This document shows, one piece after another, positions 33,464-41,149 of a DNA stretch of 64,000 nucleotides. Source of the stretch: Chitinophaga sancti (GTDB lineage Bacteria; Bacteroidota; Bacteroidia; Chitinophagales; Chitinophagaceae); the NCBI RefSeq assembly GCF_034087045.1, contig NZ_CP139247.1:4738001-4802000 (forward strand). Direction: 5' to 3'. A program made the translations under genes and the position numbers. The notes below the pieces were generated by a model. It was not told the DNA's origin. It made no database searches and saw nothing but the letters and a program-made list of their open reading frames with translations. How positions within the stretch are numbered: position 1 is the stretch's first letter; each line of letters starts with the position of its first letter.

Positions 33464-36400
33464 ATGTCAATAGCAGAAATTGCCGTAAAACGGCCTCTAT
33501 TAATACTTGTAATATTTACGGTGCTGATACTTTTCGGACTGGAATGTTATCATAGCCTGAATTATAACCTGCTGCCCAAGATGGAAGTGCCGACTGTTAC
33601 AGTGAGCACAGTCTATGCAGGTGCTTCCGCTTCTGAAGTGGAAACATCCGTGACAAAGAAACTGGAAGATGCCTTTGCTTCGGTAGAAGGGTTGGACAAG
33701 ATCACCTCCAAATCACAGGAAGGGGTATCACAGGTAGTCATTACCTTCAAGAGTGGTACCAACATTGACCGGGCAGAAGCAGATATCCAGCGTAAAGCAG
33801 ATCAGGCACAGAATGACCTGCCAAAGGATATCGATAAACCTTTGGTAAATAAAGTAAACCTGGAAGAAGCCCCTGTGGTGAAGGCCGGTGTTACTTCTAC
33901 ACTCGCTCCCCGCGCATTGTATGACTTAGTCGATAAGCAACTGCGCCCCATCTTACAGAACGTATCCGGTGTAGGGCAGGTAAACATCATCGGTGGTGAT
34001 GAACGTGAGATACAGGTAAACGTAGATCAGGGTAAACTCAATGCCTACGGTATCACCATCACACAGGTGACGGATGCTGTGAACAATGCGAACCAGTCAT
34101 TCCCTGCAGGTAGTATCGAGACACGGGACCAGCAGGTGACCATCCAGTACGATGCGAACGTGACTTCAGTGTCACAGATCCGTGAGCTGATCGTGGTACA
34201 ACGTCCGGGTGGCGGCAGCGTATATTTAAAAGATGTAGCTGAAGTAGTGGATGCTACAGCCAAAGCGACGGCTATCAATCACATCAATGGGCTACCTTCT
34301 ATTGGTATACAGATCGTGAAGCAATCAGATGCGAATGCAGTGAATGTAAGCCGTGATGTAAAGAAAGCATTTACCAATCTTGAACAACAGTATAAAGACA
34401 GCAAAGTAAAATTCACGATATCCTCAGACCAGTCTACCTACACCCTTCGCTCTGCGGATGCTGTAATGGAAGACCTGGTGCTGGCAGTGATCATTGTAGG
34501 GGTTGTGATGCTGGCTTTCCTGCATAGCTTCCGTAGTTCTATGTTTGTGATGGTGGCATTGCCATCTTCCATGATCCCTACATTTATCGCCATGTACCTG
34601 CTGGGCTTCTCGCTGAACCTGATGACGCTGATGGCGCTTTCGCTGGTGGTAGGTATCCTGGTGGATGACTCCATTGTGGTGCTGGAAAACATTTACCGTC
34701 ACCTGGAAGCAGGAACGGACCGAAAACAGGCAGCCCTGGATGGTCGTAATGAAATTGGCTTTACAGCCATGGCGATCACACTGGTGGATGTGGTGGTGTT
34801 CCTGCCACTGGCTATGTCCGGTGGGATCATCGGTATGATCTTAAGAGAGTTTTCATTAGTAGTGGTGATATCTACGTTAATGAGCCTGTTCGTATCCTTC
34901 ACGGTAACGCCTATGTTAGCAAGCCGTTTCGGCAGATTGGAACACCTTACTAAAGATACCTGGTGGGGTAGACTCAACCTGGGATTCGAACATATCATTG
35001 ATGTGGTGAAAGAGAATTATGGTAAATTATTGAAGGTTGCACTGCATAAAAAACGGTACTTGTTATCCGGTGTGATCGTTCTGATTATAGGTTCTATAAT
35101 GCTGGTTGTCAATGGATTTGTGGGCGCTGCTTTTATTCCTTCAGGAGACCAGGGCGAGCTGATGATCAACCTGGAATTGGCTCCGGATGCGTCTATTTAC
35201 CAGACAAATATGCTGACCCAACAAGTGGAGAAACACATACTGGCCAGACCGGAAGTAGACAAGGTTTTTTCCAGTATCGGTTTCCTGACAGGTGGTGTGG
35301 CCGGGACAGGTAATAACAGTAACAAGGCGGAGCTGACAGTGACGCTTGTAGATGCAAAGAAACGAAACATGACAGCGGAGGAATTCGGTATCATGATACA
35401 GCGTGAGTTGACTGCCAGCGTACCTGGTGCGAAAGTAACGGCATCACCGACTTCTATCACTGGCAATGCCAGCACAGCCCCTATCCAGATTGCAGTGAAA
35501 GGGGTGAACCTGAAAGACGTGCGGAGTGTGGCGGAGCAATACATGAAGATTACAGCGGGTGTGCCGGGTACACAGTTCGTACAGCTCTCAGTAAAAGATC
35601 CGAAGCCACAGATAGAGGTGAAACTGGATAGAGAGAAAATGACGTTGTTAGGGCTCAATGCCAGCCAGGTTGGGGGTGCATTGCAGAATGCATTCAGTGG
35701 AAACGATAAGAGCAAATTCAAGCAATCAGGCAATGAATACGATATTCTTGTAAGCCTGGATCGCTTTAACAGATCAGATATCAATAATGTAAGAAATCTT
35801 TCATTTACGAATAATGATGGGCAAACATTTGTGCTGAGTCAGTTTGCCGAAGTAATAGAAGGAATAGGTGAAAGCGTACTGGAACGCAGCGACCGGCTCA
35901 ATTCTATCACGGTGAATGCAAACGTGGCTGGCAGACCAACAGGTACGGTGGCTACAGAGATCAAAGAAAAAGTAGCCAGCGTAAAATTGCCCGAAGGTGT
36001 GTCAATAGAATACCTTGGTGATGTAAAGAACCAGGGAGATGCTTTTGGTAGCCTGGGACTGGCATTGATCACAGCGATCCTGCTGGTATACCTGATCATG
36101 GTGGCGCTGTATGAAAGTGTGATCTATCCATTTGTAGTATTGTTCTCAATTCCGGTGGCATTGATCGGCGCACTGCTGGCACTGGCCCTGAGTATGGAGA
36201 CGCTGAATATCTTCTCTATTATTGGTATGATTATGTTGTTAGGTCTTGTGTCAAAGAATGCGATCCTGATCGTGGACTTTACCAATCATTTAAAAGAGAA
36301 GGGTGCTAAAGTAGAAGATGCGCTGGTAGAAGCGGGAGAGGAGCGTCTGCGCCCGATCCTGATGACGACACTGGCTATGATTCTTGGTATGTTGCCGATT

Positions 36401-36580
36401 GCGATGGCCACGGGAGCGGGTTCTGAGGTCAAGAACGGAATGGCGTGGGTGATTATTGGTGGTTTGACCAGTTCTATGATCCTGACGTTGTTTGTAGTAC
36501 CAGCGATGTACCTGATCATTGATAAACTGAAAATGCGTTTACAAAAGAAAAAACAACCCGCGTACCATGAAGCTCATTAG
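33464..36580 (+). CDS. RND efflux transporter, AcrB/MdtB class (HAE family)
   Basis: A 1038-residue inner-membrane pump with the 12-helix, duplicated RND plan. SIAEIAVKRPLLILVIF begins helix 1; LSLVVGILVDDSIVVLENIYR in helix 4 carries the paired Asp of the proton relay; GLVSKNAILIVDFTNH lies in helix 10 with its Lys-Asn. The protein exports drugs, bile-like amphiphiles or lipids by proton antiport. Substrate is unknown. The last 14 nt overlap the next gene. Confidence 0.96.
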   Translation: MSIAEIAVKRPLLILVIFTVLILFGLECYHSLNYNLLPKMEVPTVTVSTVYAGASASEVETSVTKKLEDAFASVEGLDKITSKSQEGVSQVVITFKSGTNIDRAEADIQRKADQAQNDLPKDIDKPLVNKVNLEEAPVVKAGVTSTLAPRALYDLVDKQLRPILQNVSGVGQVNIIGGDEREIQVNVDQGKLNAYGITITQVTDAVNNANQSFPAGSIETRDQQVTIQYDANVTSVSQIRELIVVQRPGGGSVYLKDVAEVVDATAKATAINHINGLPSIGIQIVKQSDANAVNVSRDVKKAFTNLEQQYKDSKVKFTISSDQSTYTLRSADAVMEDLVLAVIIVGVVMLAFLHSFRSSMFVMVALPSSMIPTFIAMYLLGFSLNLMTLMALSLVVGILVDDSIVVLENIYRHLEAGTDRKQAALDGRNEIGFTAMAITLVDVVVFLPLAMSGGIIGMILREFSLVVVISTLMSLFVSFTVTPMLASRFGRLEHLTKDTWWGRLNLGFEHIIDVVKENYGKLLKVALHKKRYLLSGVIVLIIGSIMLVVNGFVGAAFIPSGDQGELMINLELAPDASIYQTNMLTQQVEKHILARPEVDKVFSSIGFLTGGVAGTGNNSNKAELTVTLVDAKKRNMTAEEFGIMIQRELTASVPGAKVTASPTSITGNASTAPIQIAVKGVNLKDVRSVAEQYMKITAGVPGTQFVQLSVKDPKPQIEVKLDREKMTLLGLNASQVGGALQNAFSGNDKSKFKQSGNEYDILVSLDRFNRSDINNVRNLSFTNNDGQTFVLSQFAEVIEGIGESVLERSDRLNSITVNANVAGRPTGTVATEIKEKVASVKLPEGVSIEYLGDVKNQGDAFGSLGLALITAILLVYLIMVALYESVIYPFVVLFSIPVALIGALLALALSMETLNIFSIIGMIMLLGLVSKNAILIVDFTNHLKEKGAKVEDALVEAGEERLRPILMTTLAMILGMLPIAMATGAGSEVKNGMAWVIIGGLTSSMILTLFVVPAMYLIIDKLKMRLQKKKQPAYHEAH

Positions 36581-37781
36581 TAGTACATTGTTCTGTGCAC
36601 TGGTGTTCCCGATAGGAGCAAGTGCGCAGGACTCGCTGGCACGAAATGCAAAAGTTCAGGACTCGCGTGTACGCATTGCAAATGCGCAGGACTCGCTGGC
36701 ACGAAATGCAAAAGTTCAGGACTCGCGTGTACGCATTGCAAGTGCGCAGGACTCATCCGCACGCATTGCAAAGGCACAGGACTCATCTGCACGCGCTGCA
36801 AAAGTTCAGGACTCGCTTGCACGCATTGCAAGATCGCAGGACACACTCACGCGCTTTGCAAAAGTACAGGATTCACTTGCGAAGGTCCAATTGAAAAAGG
36901 CCTATATCGTAGATCTCCTGCTTAAAAGTCCTGGCATGCGCCCTGCAATGATCTCTACGACGTTCATCAGCAGGGGGCAAATGGAAGGAAACTTAAAAGG
37001 GAAGAACATATTGAGTGGAGATTTTGGGCAGCAACGTACAGAAGCACTGCTAAATCTACCGGTGAAGAATTGGGGGAAGAGTGGTATGGTGACGGCAACA
37101 ATCCTCTATGCGCATACTAATTATCAGCTTTCTGATATAAAGGGCCTGGATATTACGGAATCTTCATTATCCAAAAATACTGTAGGCCTGACCACCACCT
37201 ATCGCAGAGTAGACTCCCTGTTTGGGCGTATGTTTATTTCATCTGCCAGTGTGGTCCTTTTAACAGGTGATGGTGGCGGTATTAATAAGTATGCGGTGAT
37301 GGGGAATGGAATGGTATTGCTGAAACAAACGGCGCAGACGACATTGATGGTAGGTTTACAATTGATCATTGATCCAACTAACATTGCACCGGTCATTCCG
37401 TTGCTTGTTTATCAGAAGCGATTACCCAATGGGGTTGATCTGAATATCACGATCCCACAGCAATTGACATTGCGGAAGACCCTGAGTAAAAATTGCTGGG
37501 CGAGTTTCGGTACGATCTTATCCTCCTCTGTATCCTTCTTCAATTATAGCTCACCTAATATACCGCGAAATGCGAATTTCAGCACACTGGATCTGAAGAC
37601 AGGGCCGGGATTGGAATACAAACTGGGTAAGTTATTGCTGGCAGGAGTGAGTGCAGGTTTATGGACGCCGGTGATGTACAGACAGTATGGTCGGTGGGAG
37701 AAGTCGAGTCGTTATTTCCTTGATGGCAAAGTAGATACGACGCCCTATATTAATTTGAATTTATCATTAATACCTTTTTGA
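36567..37781 (+). CDS. Outer-membrane protein with nine decapeptide repeats, DUF6268-like barrel
   Basis: A 404-residue protein: signal peptide 1-20 (ending GASA), nine 10-residue repeats of the type QDSLARNAKV at 21-110, then a beta-rich domain of about 280 residues ending in F, as expected of an outer-membrane barrel (ending LNLSLIPF). The repeat region is charged and helical, possibly a periplasmic coiled coil or spacer. It overlaps the RND gene by 14 nt and ends the operon; a role near the pump is inferred from context only. Confidence 0.75.
   Translation: MKLISSTLFCALVFPIGASAQDSLARNAKVQDSRVRIANAQDSLARNAKVQDSRVRIASAQDSSARIAKAQDSSARAAKVQDSLARIARSQDTLTRFAKVQDSLAKVQLKKAYIVDLLLKSPGMRPAMISTTFISRGQMEGNLKGKNILSGDFGQQRTEALLNLPVKNWGKSGMVTATILYAHTNYQLSDIKGLDITESSLSKNTVGLTTTYRRVDSLFGRMFISSASVVLLTGDGGGINKYAVMGNGMVLLKQTAQTTLMVGLQLIIDPTNIAPVIPLLVYQKRLPNGVDLNITIPQQLTLRKTLSKNCWASFGTILSSSVSFFNYSSPNIPRNANFSTLDLKTGPGLEYKLGKLLLAGVSAGLWTPVMYRQYGRWEKSSRYFLDGKVDTTPYINLNLSLIPF
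36627..36896 (+). repeat. In-frame coding array, 30-bp unit, 9 copies
   Basis: Nine 30-bp units beginning with CAGGACTC or a close form encode QDSxARxAxx decapeptides. Units 1-2 and 3-4 are nearly identical at DNA level, a 60-bp block duplication; later units have drifted. The array starts exactly after the predicted signal-peptide cleavage site. Confidence 0.97.
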
Positions 37782-37821
37782 TAGTTACAAAATGTGTAAC
37801 GCAGTTGTAGGTTTAAGCAAT

Positions 37822-37855
37822 GAGCCCGGTAGTCATACCGGGCTCCGTTTTTTTA
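37822..37855 (+). terminator. Terminator of the RND operon
   Basis: GAGCCCGGT (37822-37830) pairs with ACCGGGCTC (37837-37845) around a 6-nt loop and is followed by a run of seven Ts. Confidence 0.9.
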
Positions 37856-37921
37856 TTTGTGTGTGAGAGAATGAATCAATGAAATAAAATTTCATACATA
37901 TTCCGGAAACTTATAAAACAT

Positions 37922-37929
37922 TACATTTG
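37922..37929 (+). promoter_or_regulatory. Candidate -7 element TACATTTG before bioA
   Basis: TACATTTG ends 5 nt before the ATG at 37935. The start of transcription would coincide with or closely precede the start codon. Confidence 0.5.
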
Positions 37930-37934
37930 TGCCC

Positions 37935-39197
37935 ATGAAATTATGGTATCCTTACAGGCAGATGAAGGATCTGGGGCAGGTGCCCGTAATGGTGGCGGGA
38001 AAAGGCACGGCGATGATACTGGAAGATGGACGCAGATTGACGGATGGAATTTCTTCGTGGTGGGCGGTGATCCATGGGTATAATCATCCTGACATTAATA
38101 ATGCACTGATAGAACAGATCAATAGTTTTTCGCATGTCATGCTGGGTGGGTTGTCGCATCCGCCTGCATTGGCATTGGCAGATAAGTTGGTGGAGATTAC
38201 ACCCGCGGGATTAAATCATGTGTTTTATTCTGATAGCGGTTCTGTTGGTGTGGAAGTGGCCTTGAAAATGGCATTGCAGTATTGGAAAAATACGGGGCAT
38301 GTAGGGAAACATAAAATCATCTCGCTGAAGAACGGCTATCATGGCGATACATTTAAGGCGATGGAAGTGGGGGATGATTCTGATTTCTCTAATGCATTTG
38401 TGGATGTATTGCACAGGGGATATTTTTTAGATACACCTGCAGGTGGGTTTGATGCAGATGCAGCAACTATTCAACAAGAAGCTTCGAAACTGGAAGATCT
38501 TTTGAAAATACATGCACCTGAAATTGCCTGTTTTATACTTGAACCTATTGTACAGTGTGCCGGTGGATTTAGAATTTACTCTCCTTTATATTTGAAAGCT
38601 GCGAGAGCGTTATGCGATCAATATAATATACTCTTAGTGCTGGATGAAGTCGCTACCGGTTTTGGCCGTACAGGCAAACTATTCGCAGCAGATCATGCTG
38701 GTATTACCCCTGATATTATGATCATAGGAAAAGCGCTGACAGCAGGGTATATGGGACATGCAGCTACATTGGCAACTACCCGTATTTTTAATGGGTTTTT
38801 AGGTGATTCTTATGATAAGGCACTGATGCATGGGCCTACATTTATGGGGAACCCGCTGGCGACTACCGTGGCTTTAAAAAGCATAGAGATTATTGAAAAA
38901 GACCATTATTTAGAACGCATTGCAGCGATAAATGCAGTTATCCGCAATGAATTTGAGAAAATTGAATCACCTGCAATTGCTGATAAAAGAATAGTAGGAG
39001 CCATTGGTGCGATTGAACTGAAAGAAGACAGCATGATGGCCGGCTTTCGCGACTACGCTATGGCAAATGGGGCATGGCTGAGACCTATTGGTAAAGTCAT
39101 GTATGTAATGCCTGCTTATATTATTACAGATGATGAATTGCGTAAACTGATCTGGATCATGCGCGACTGGATCAGTCATATTTATGCAAACGGCTAA
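37935..39197 (+). CDS. bioA: Adenosylmethionine-8-amino-7-oxononanoate aminotransferase
   Basis: A 420-residue fold-type I PLP enzyme that converts 8-amino-7-oxononanoate (KAPA) to 7,8-diaminononanoate (DAPA) in biotin synthesis, with S-adenosylmethionine as amino donor. DGISSWWAVIHGYNHP, SHVMLGGLSH, YSDSGSVGVEVALKMALQYW, NGYHGDTFKAMEVGDDSD, VLDEVATGFGRTG and IIGKALTAGYMG (PLP lysine) are all present. ATG 37935 is chosen over an in-frame GTG at 37929, which lies in the promoter element. No other bio gene is next to it. Confidence 0.95.
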   Translation: MKLWYPYRQMKDLGQVPVMVAGKGTAMILEDGRRLTDGISSWWAVIHGYNHPDINNALIEQINSFSHVMLGGLSHPPALALADKLVEITPAGLNHVFYSDSGSVGVEVALKMALQYWKNTGHVGKHKIISLKNGYHGDTFKAMEVGDDSDFSNAFVDVLHRGYFLDTPAGGFDADAATIQQEASKLEDLLKIHAPEIACFILEPIVQCAGGFRIYSPLYLKAARALCDQYNILLVLDEVATGFGRTGKLFAADHAGITPDIMIIGKALTAGYMGHAATLATTRIFNGFLGDSYDKALMHGPTFMGNPLATTVALKSIEIIEKDHYLERIAAINAVIRNEFEKIESPAIADKRIVGAIGAIELKEDSMMAGFRDYAMANGAWLRPIGKVMYVMPAYIITDDELRKLIWIMRDWISHIYANG

Positions 39198-39407
39198 GAG
39201 TTTCTCTTGATACCCCCAGGTAATACCTTATTCATAAAAAATCGGTGCTGGATGCATCAGGTTATTATCAAGGAAGTTGTCCGTAACATTGTCGATACCC
39301 GTGCCAGAAACAATTACAATAAGCCGGGAGAAAGTATCGCAGTTTTTAGACTGGTTGACACAGGCATAAAGTTTTATGAACATCGCTTTTTTTTCTATTT
39401 TTACAGC

Positions 39408-39572
39408 ATGAGATCCTTTATCACCACCTTCATTTTTTGCATCTTCGTCGGTATCATTTACAGATGGATCGCCGATCCTCCGCTTACCTGGGCTAAGATC
39501 CCTCCTGTCATCACCGTGGCTCTCGTTCTCTCTTTAGTCTTCACCCTGGCTTTCAGACCAAGGAAGAAATAA
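39408..39572 (+). CDS. Small two-helix membrane protein, 54 aa
   Basis: From ATG 39408 (MRSFITTFIF) the frame encodes two hydrophobic helices separated by YRWIADPPLTWAKIPP and a basic end (RPRKK). The longer frame from 39207 has an unlikely N-terminus. TATTTTTA, one base from TAnnTTTG, ends 4 nt before the ATG. The stop abuts the stop of the convergent HxlR gene. Function unknown. The interval 39198-39407 holds nothing else I can support. Confidence 0.55.
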   Translation: MRSFITTFIFCIFVGIIYRWIADPPLTWAKIPPVITVALVLSLVFTLAFRPRKK

Positions 39573-39938
39573 CTACTTTTCAAACAGCTGTTTCCTGTAA
39601 TTGATGCCCCATTTCGCCATGGCTTCAATTACAATTTTCAGACTCTTCCCTTGTTCTGTCAGTTCGTACTCCACCGTAATCGGCATTGTATCCAGCACAG
39701 TTCTGCTGATCAGGTGATTCATTTCCAGATCTTTCAACTCTTTCGATAACACCTTGGGGGCTATTCCTGACAAGTGTCGTTTCAAATCCATAAACCGCAT
39801 TTTCCCCCCATAATACAACGCTCCTATAATCTCCGTCTTCCATTTTCCACTCAACAATTCCTGCGTATCCCTAATCCCAACAATCATCATCTGACATTCC
39901 GGTGTCAGCGTAGACGTTACAGCATGTGCAAGATTCAT
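39573..39938 (-). CDS. HxlR-family transcriptional regulator
   Basis: A 121-residue winged-helix protein: LLSGKWKTEIIGALYYGGKMRF, IAPKVLSKELKDLEM and YELTEQGKSL are the family blocks. C15 in TPECQMM may serve as a redox sensor as in YodB/HypR. It is divergent from the NmrA-type reductase; such pairs usually respond to quinones or electrophiles. ATG 39938 is used; a TTG two codons upstream is also in frame. Confidence 0.92.
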   Translation of the reverse strand: MNLAHAVTSTLTPECQMMIVGIRDTQELLSGKWKTEIIGALYYGGKMRFMDLKRHLSGIAPKVLSKELKDLEMNHLISRTVLDTMPITVEYELTEQGKSLKIVIEAMAKWGINYRKQLFEK

Positions 39939-39978
39939 TTTCAATCTTTATTATTTTCAGACAAAAATAGGAACATTA

Positions 39979-40008
39979 CCAACTAGTTACAAATAAGTAA
40001 CTAGTTAC
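39979..40008. promoter_or_regulatory. Candidate HxlR operator: two copies of AACTAGTTAC
   Basis: AACTAGTTAC occurs at 39981-39990 and 39999-40008, 18 bp apart. The second lies in the perfect palindrome GTAACTAGTTAC (39997-40008). The sites sit in the divergent region between the HxlR gene and the NmrA-type gene. Confidence 0.6.
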
Positions 40009-40046
40009 CATAAAGTAATGGGTCACGATTTGTAATTGACTTCCGC

Positions 40047-40054
40047 TAATTTTG
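40047..40054 (+). promoter_or_regulatory. Candidate -7 element TAATTTTG for the NmrA-type gene
   Basis: TAATTTTG matches TAnnTTTG and lies 24 nt before the ATG at 40079, 38 bp downstream of the HxlR operator candidate. Confidence 0.5.
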
Positions 40055-40078
40055 ATAAATAATTTAAATAACGGGATT

Positions 40079-40939
40079 ATGATTCTAATAACCGGAGCAG
40101 CCGGAAATCTTGGATCGGCTATCATCAATAGCATGTTAAAGAGAGTACCTGCCAATCAAATTGTCGCATTTGTAAGAAGCGAACAGAAAGCTGAACAGCT
40201 GAAAAAACTCGGACTCAATATCCGAATTGGAGATTATAATGATATCGCATCCCTGGATAATGCAATGAAAGGTATTGATAAAGTGCTCCTCATTTCCGGC
40301 TTGTCACTGGAAAGACTAAAAGAGCATACCAATGTTGTAGACGCCGCAAAAAGAGCAGGTGTAAAACAAATCGTTTACACCGGTGTAACCATGAAAGATG
40401 CAGCTACCAGTCCGCTGAAAGTACTGATGGAATCTCACTTCCAGACGGAAGATTATATCAGGGCAAGTGGTATTGCTTATACTTTCCTGCGTAATACCCT
40501 GTACGCAGAGGTGATTCCTTTCTACATCGGCGACCAGGCAATGAATACAGGTATTCACTACCCGGCAGGAGCTGGTAAAGTACCTTATGTATACCGGCCA
40601 GACCTGGCCGATGCTGCGGCTGTGGTGATTACGAACAAAGGTCATGAAAACAAGACTTATCAACTCACAGGCGATCAGTTGTATTCATTTGCAGATGTAG
40701 CTGTCATGCTGTCAGAAGTGTCTGGTAAACACATAAGTTATACCGATGTAGATCCGGTTGCTTTTGAAAAGCACATGAAGGAGATTGGTGTGCCGGAAAT
40801 AGGTATTATGATTAGTACTGGTTTTGCAGCAGCGATTAAGCAAGGTGATTTTGAAGTGGTGACAGGGGACCTGGAGAAACTACTGGGTAGGAAGCCTACC
40901 CCGATAAAGCAGTATCTGAAAGCGCATTATGTGAAATAA
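40079..40939 (+). CDS. NmrA-type NAD(P)-binding reductase (quinone oxidoreductase 2-like)
   Basis: 286 residues from ATG 40079. ILITGAAGNLGSAII is the Rossmann dinucleotide loop; KVLLISGLS, VYTGVTMKDA, FLRNTLYAEV and YPAGAGKVPYVYRPDLADAAA are typical of QorB/NmrA-like atypical short-chain reductases. It probably reduces quinones or senses NADPH state. The frame from 40052 would need a TTG inside the promoter element and is rejected. Confidence 0.92.
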   Translation: MILITGAAGNLGSAIINSMLKRVPANQIVAFVRSEQKAEQLKKLGLNIRIGDYNDIASLDNAMKGIDKVLLISGLSLERLKEHTNVVDAAKRAGVKQIVYTGVTMKDAATSPLKVLMESHFQTEDYIRASGIAYTFLRNTLYAEVIPFYIGDQAMNTGIHYPAGAGKVPYVYRPDLADAAAVVITNKGHENKTYQLTGDQLYSFADVAVMLSEVSGKHISYTDVDPVAFEKHMKEIGVPEIGIMISTGFAAAIKQGDFEVVTGDLEKLLGRKPTPIKQYLKAHYVK

Positions 40940-40946
40940 TAACCTG

Positions 40947-40981
40947 AAAAATCCCGACTGGCCTGGCCTGTCGGGATTTTT
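40947..40981 (+). terminator. Hairpin terminator
   Basis: AAAAATCCCGAC pairs with GTCGGGATTTTT around an 11-nt loop directly after the NmrA-type gene; the T-run is part of the stem. Confidence 0.85.
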
Positions 40982-41149
40982 AAAATATCATAGTGTCTAA
41001 ACGACATTTAACCCCAAAAAATCCCTAAATTACATCACGTCGTACCTGATGTGACAATTCCCGTTAGAAAAATTGTAGCCGGAAGTAAAACCCTGGTTGG
41101 TCCGATCCGTTGTCCCATCTTCATTTTATTTTACTAAACTCCCAACGTT

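Noticed and set aside
36577..36894. Two alternative frames across the decapeptide repeats, on both strands
   Set aside because: They are shadows of the 30-bp units; only the frame with signal peptide and barrel is supported.
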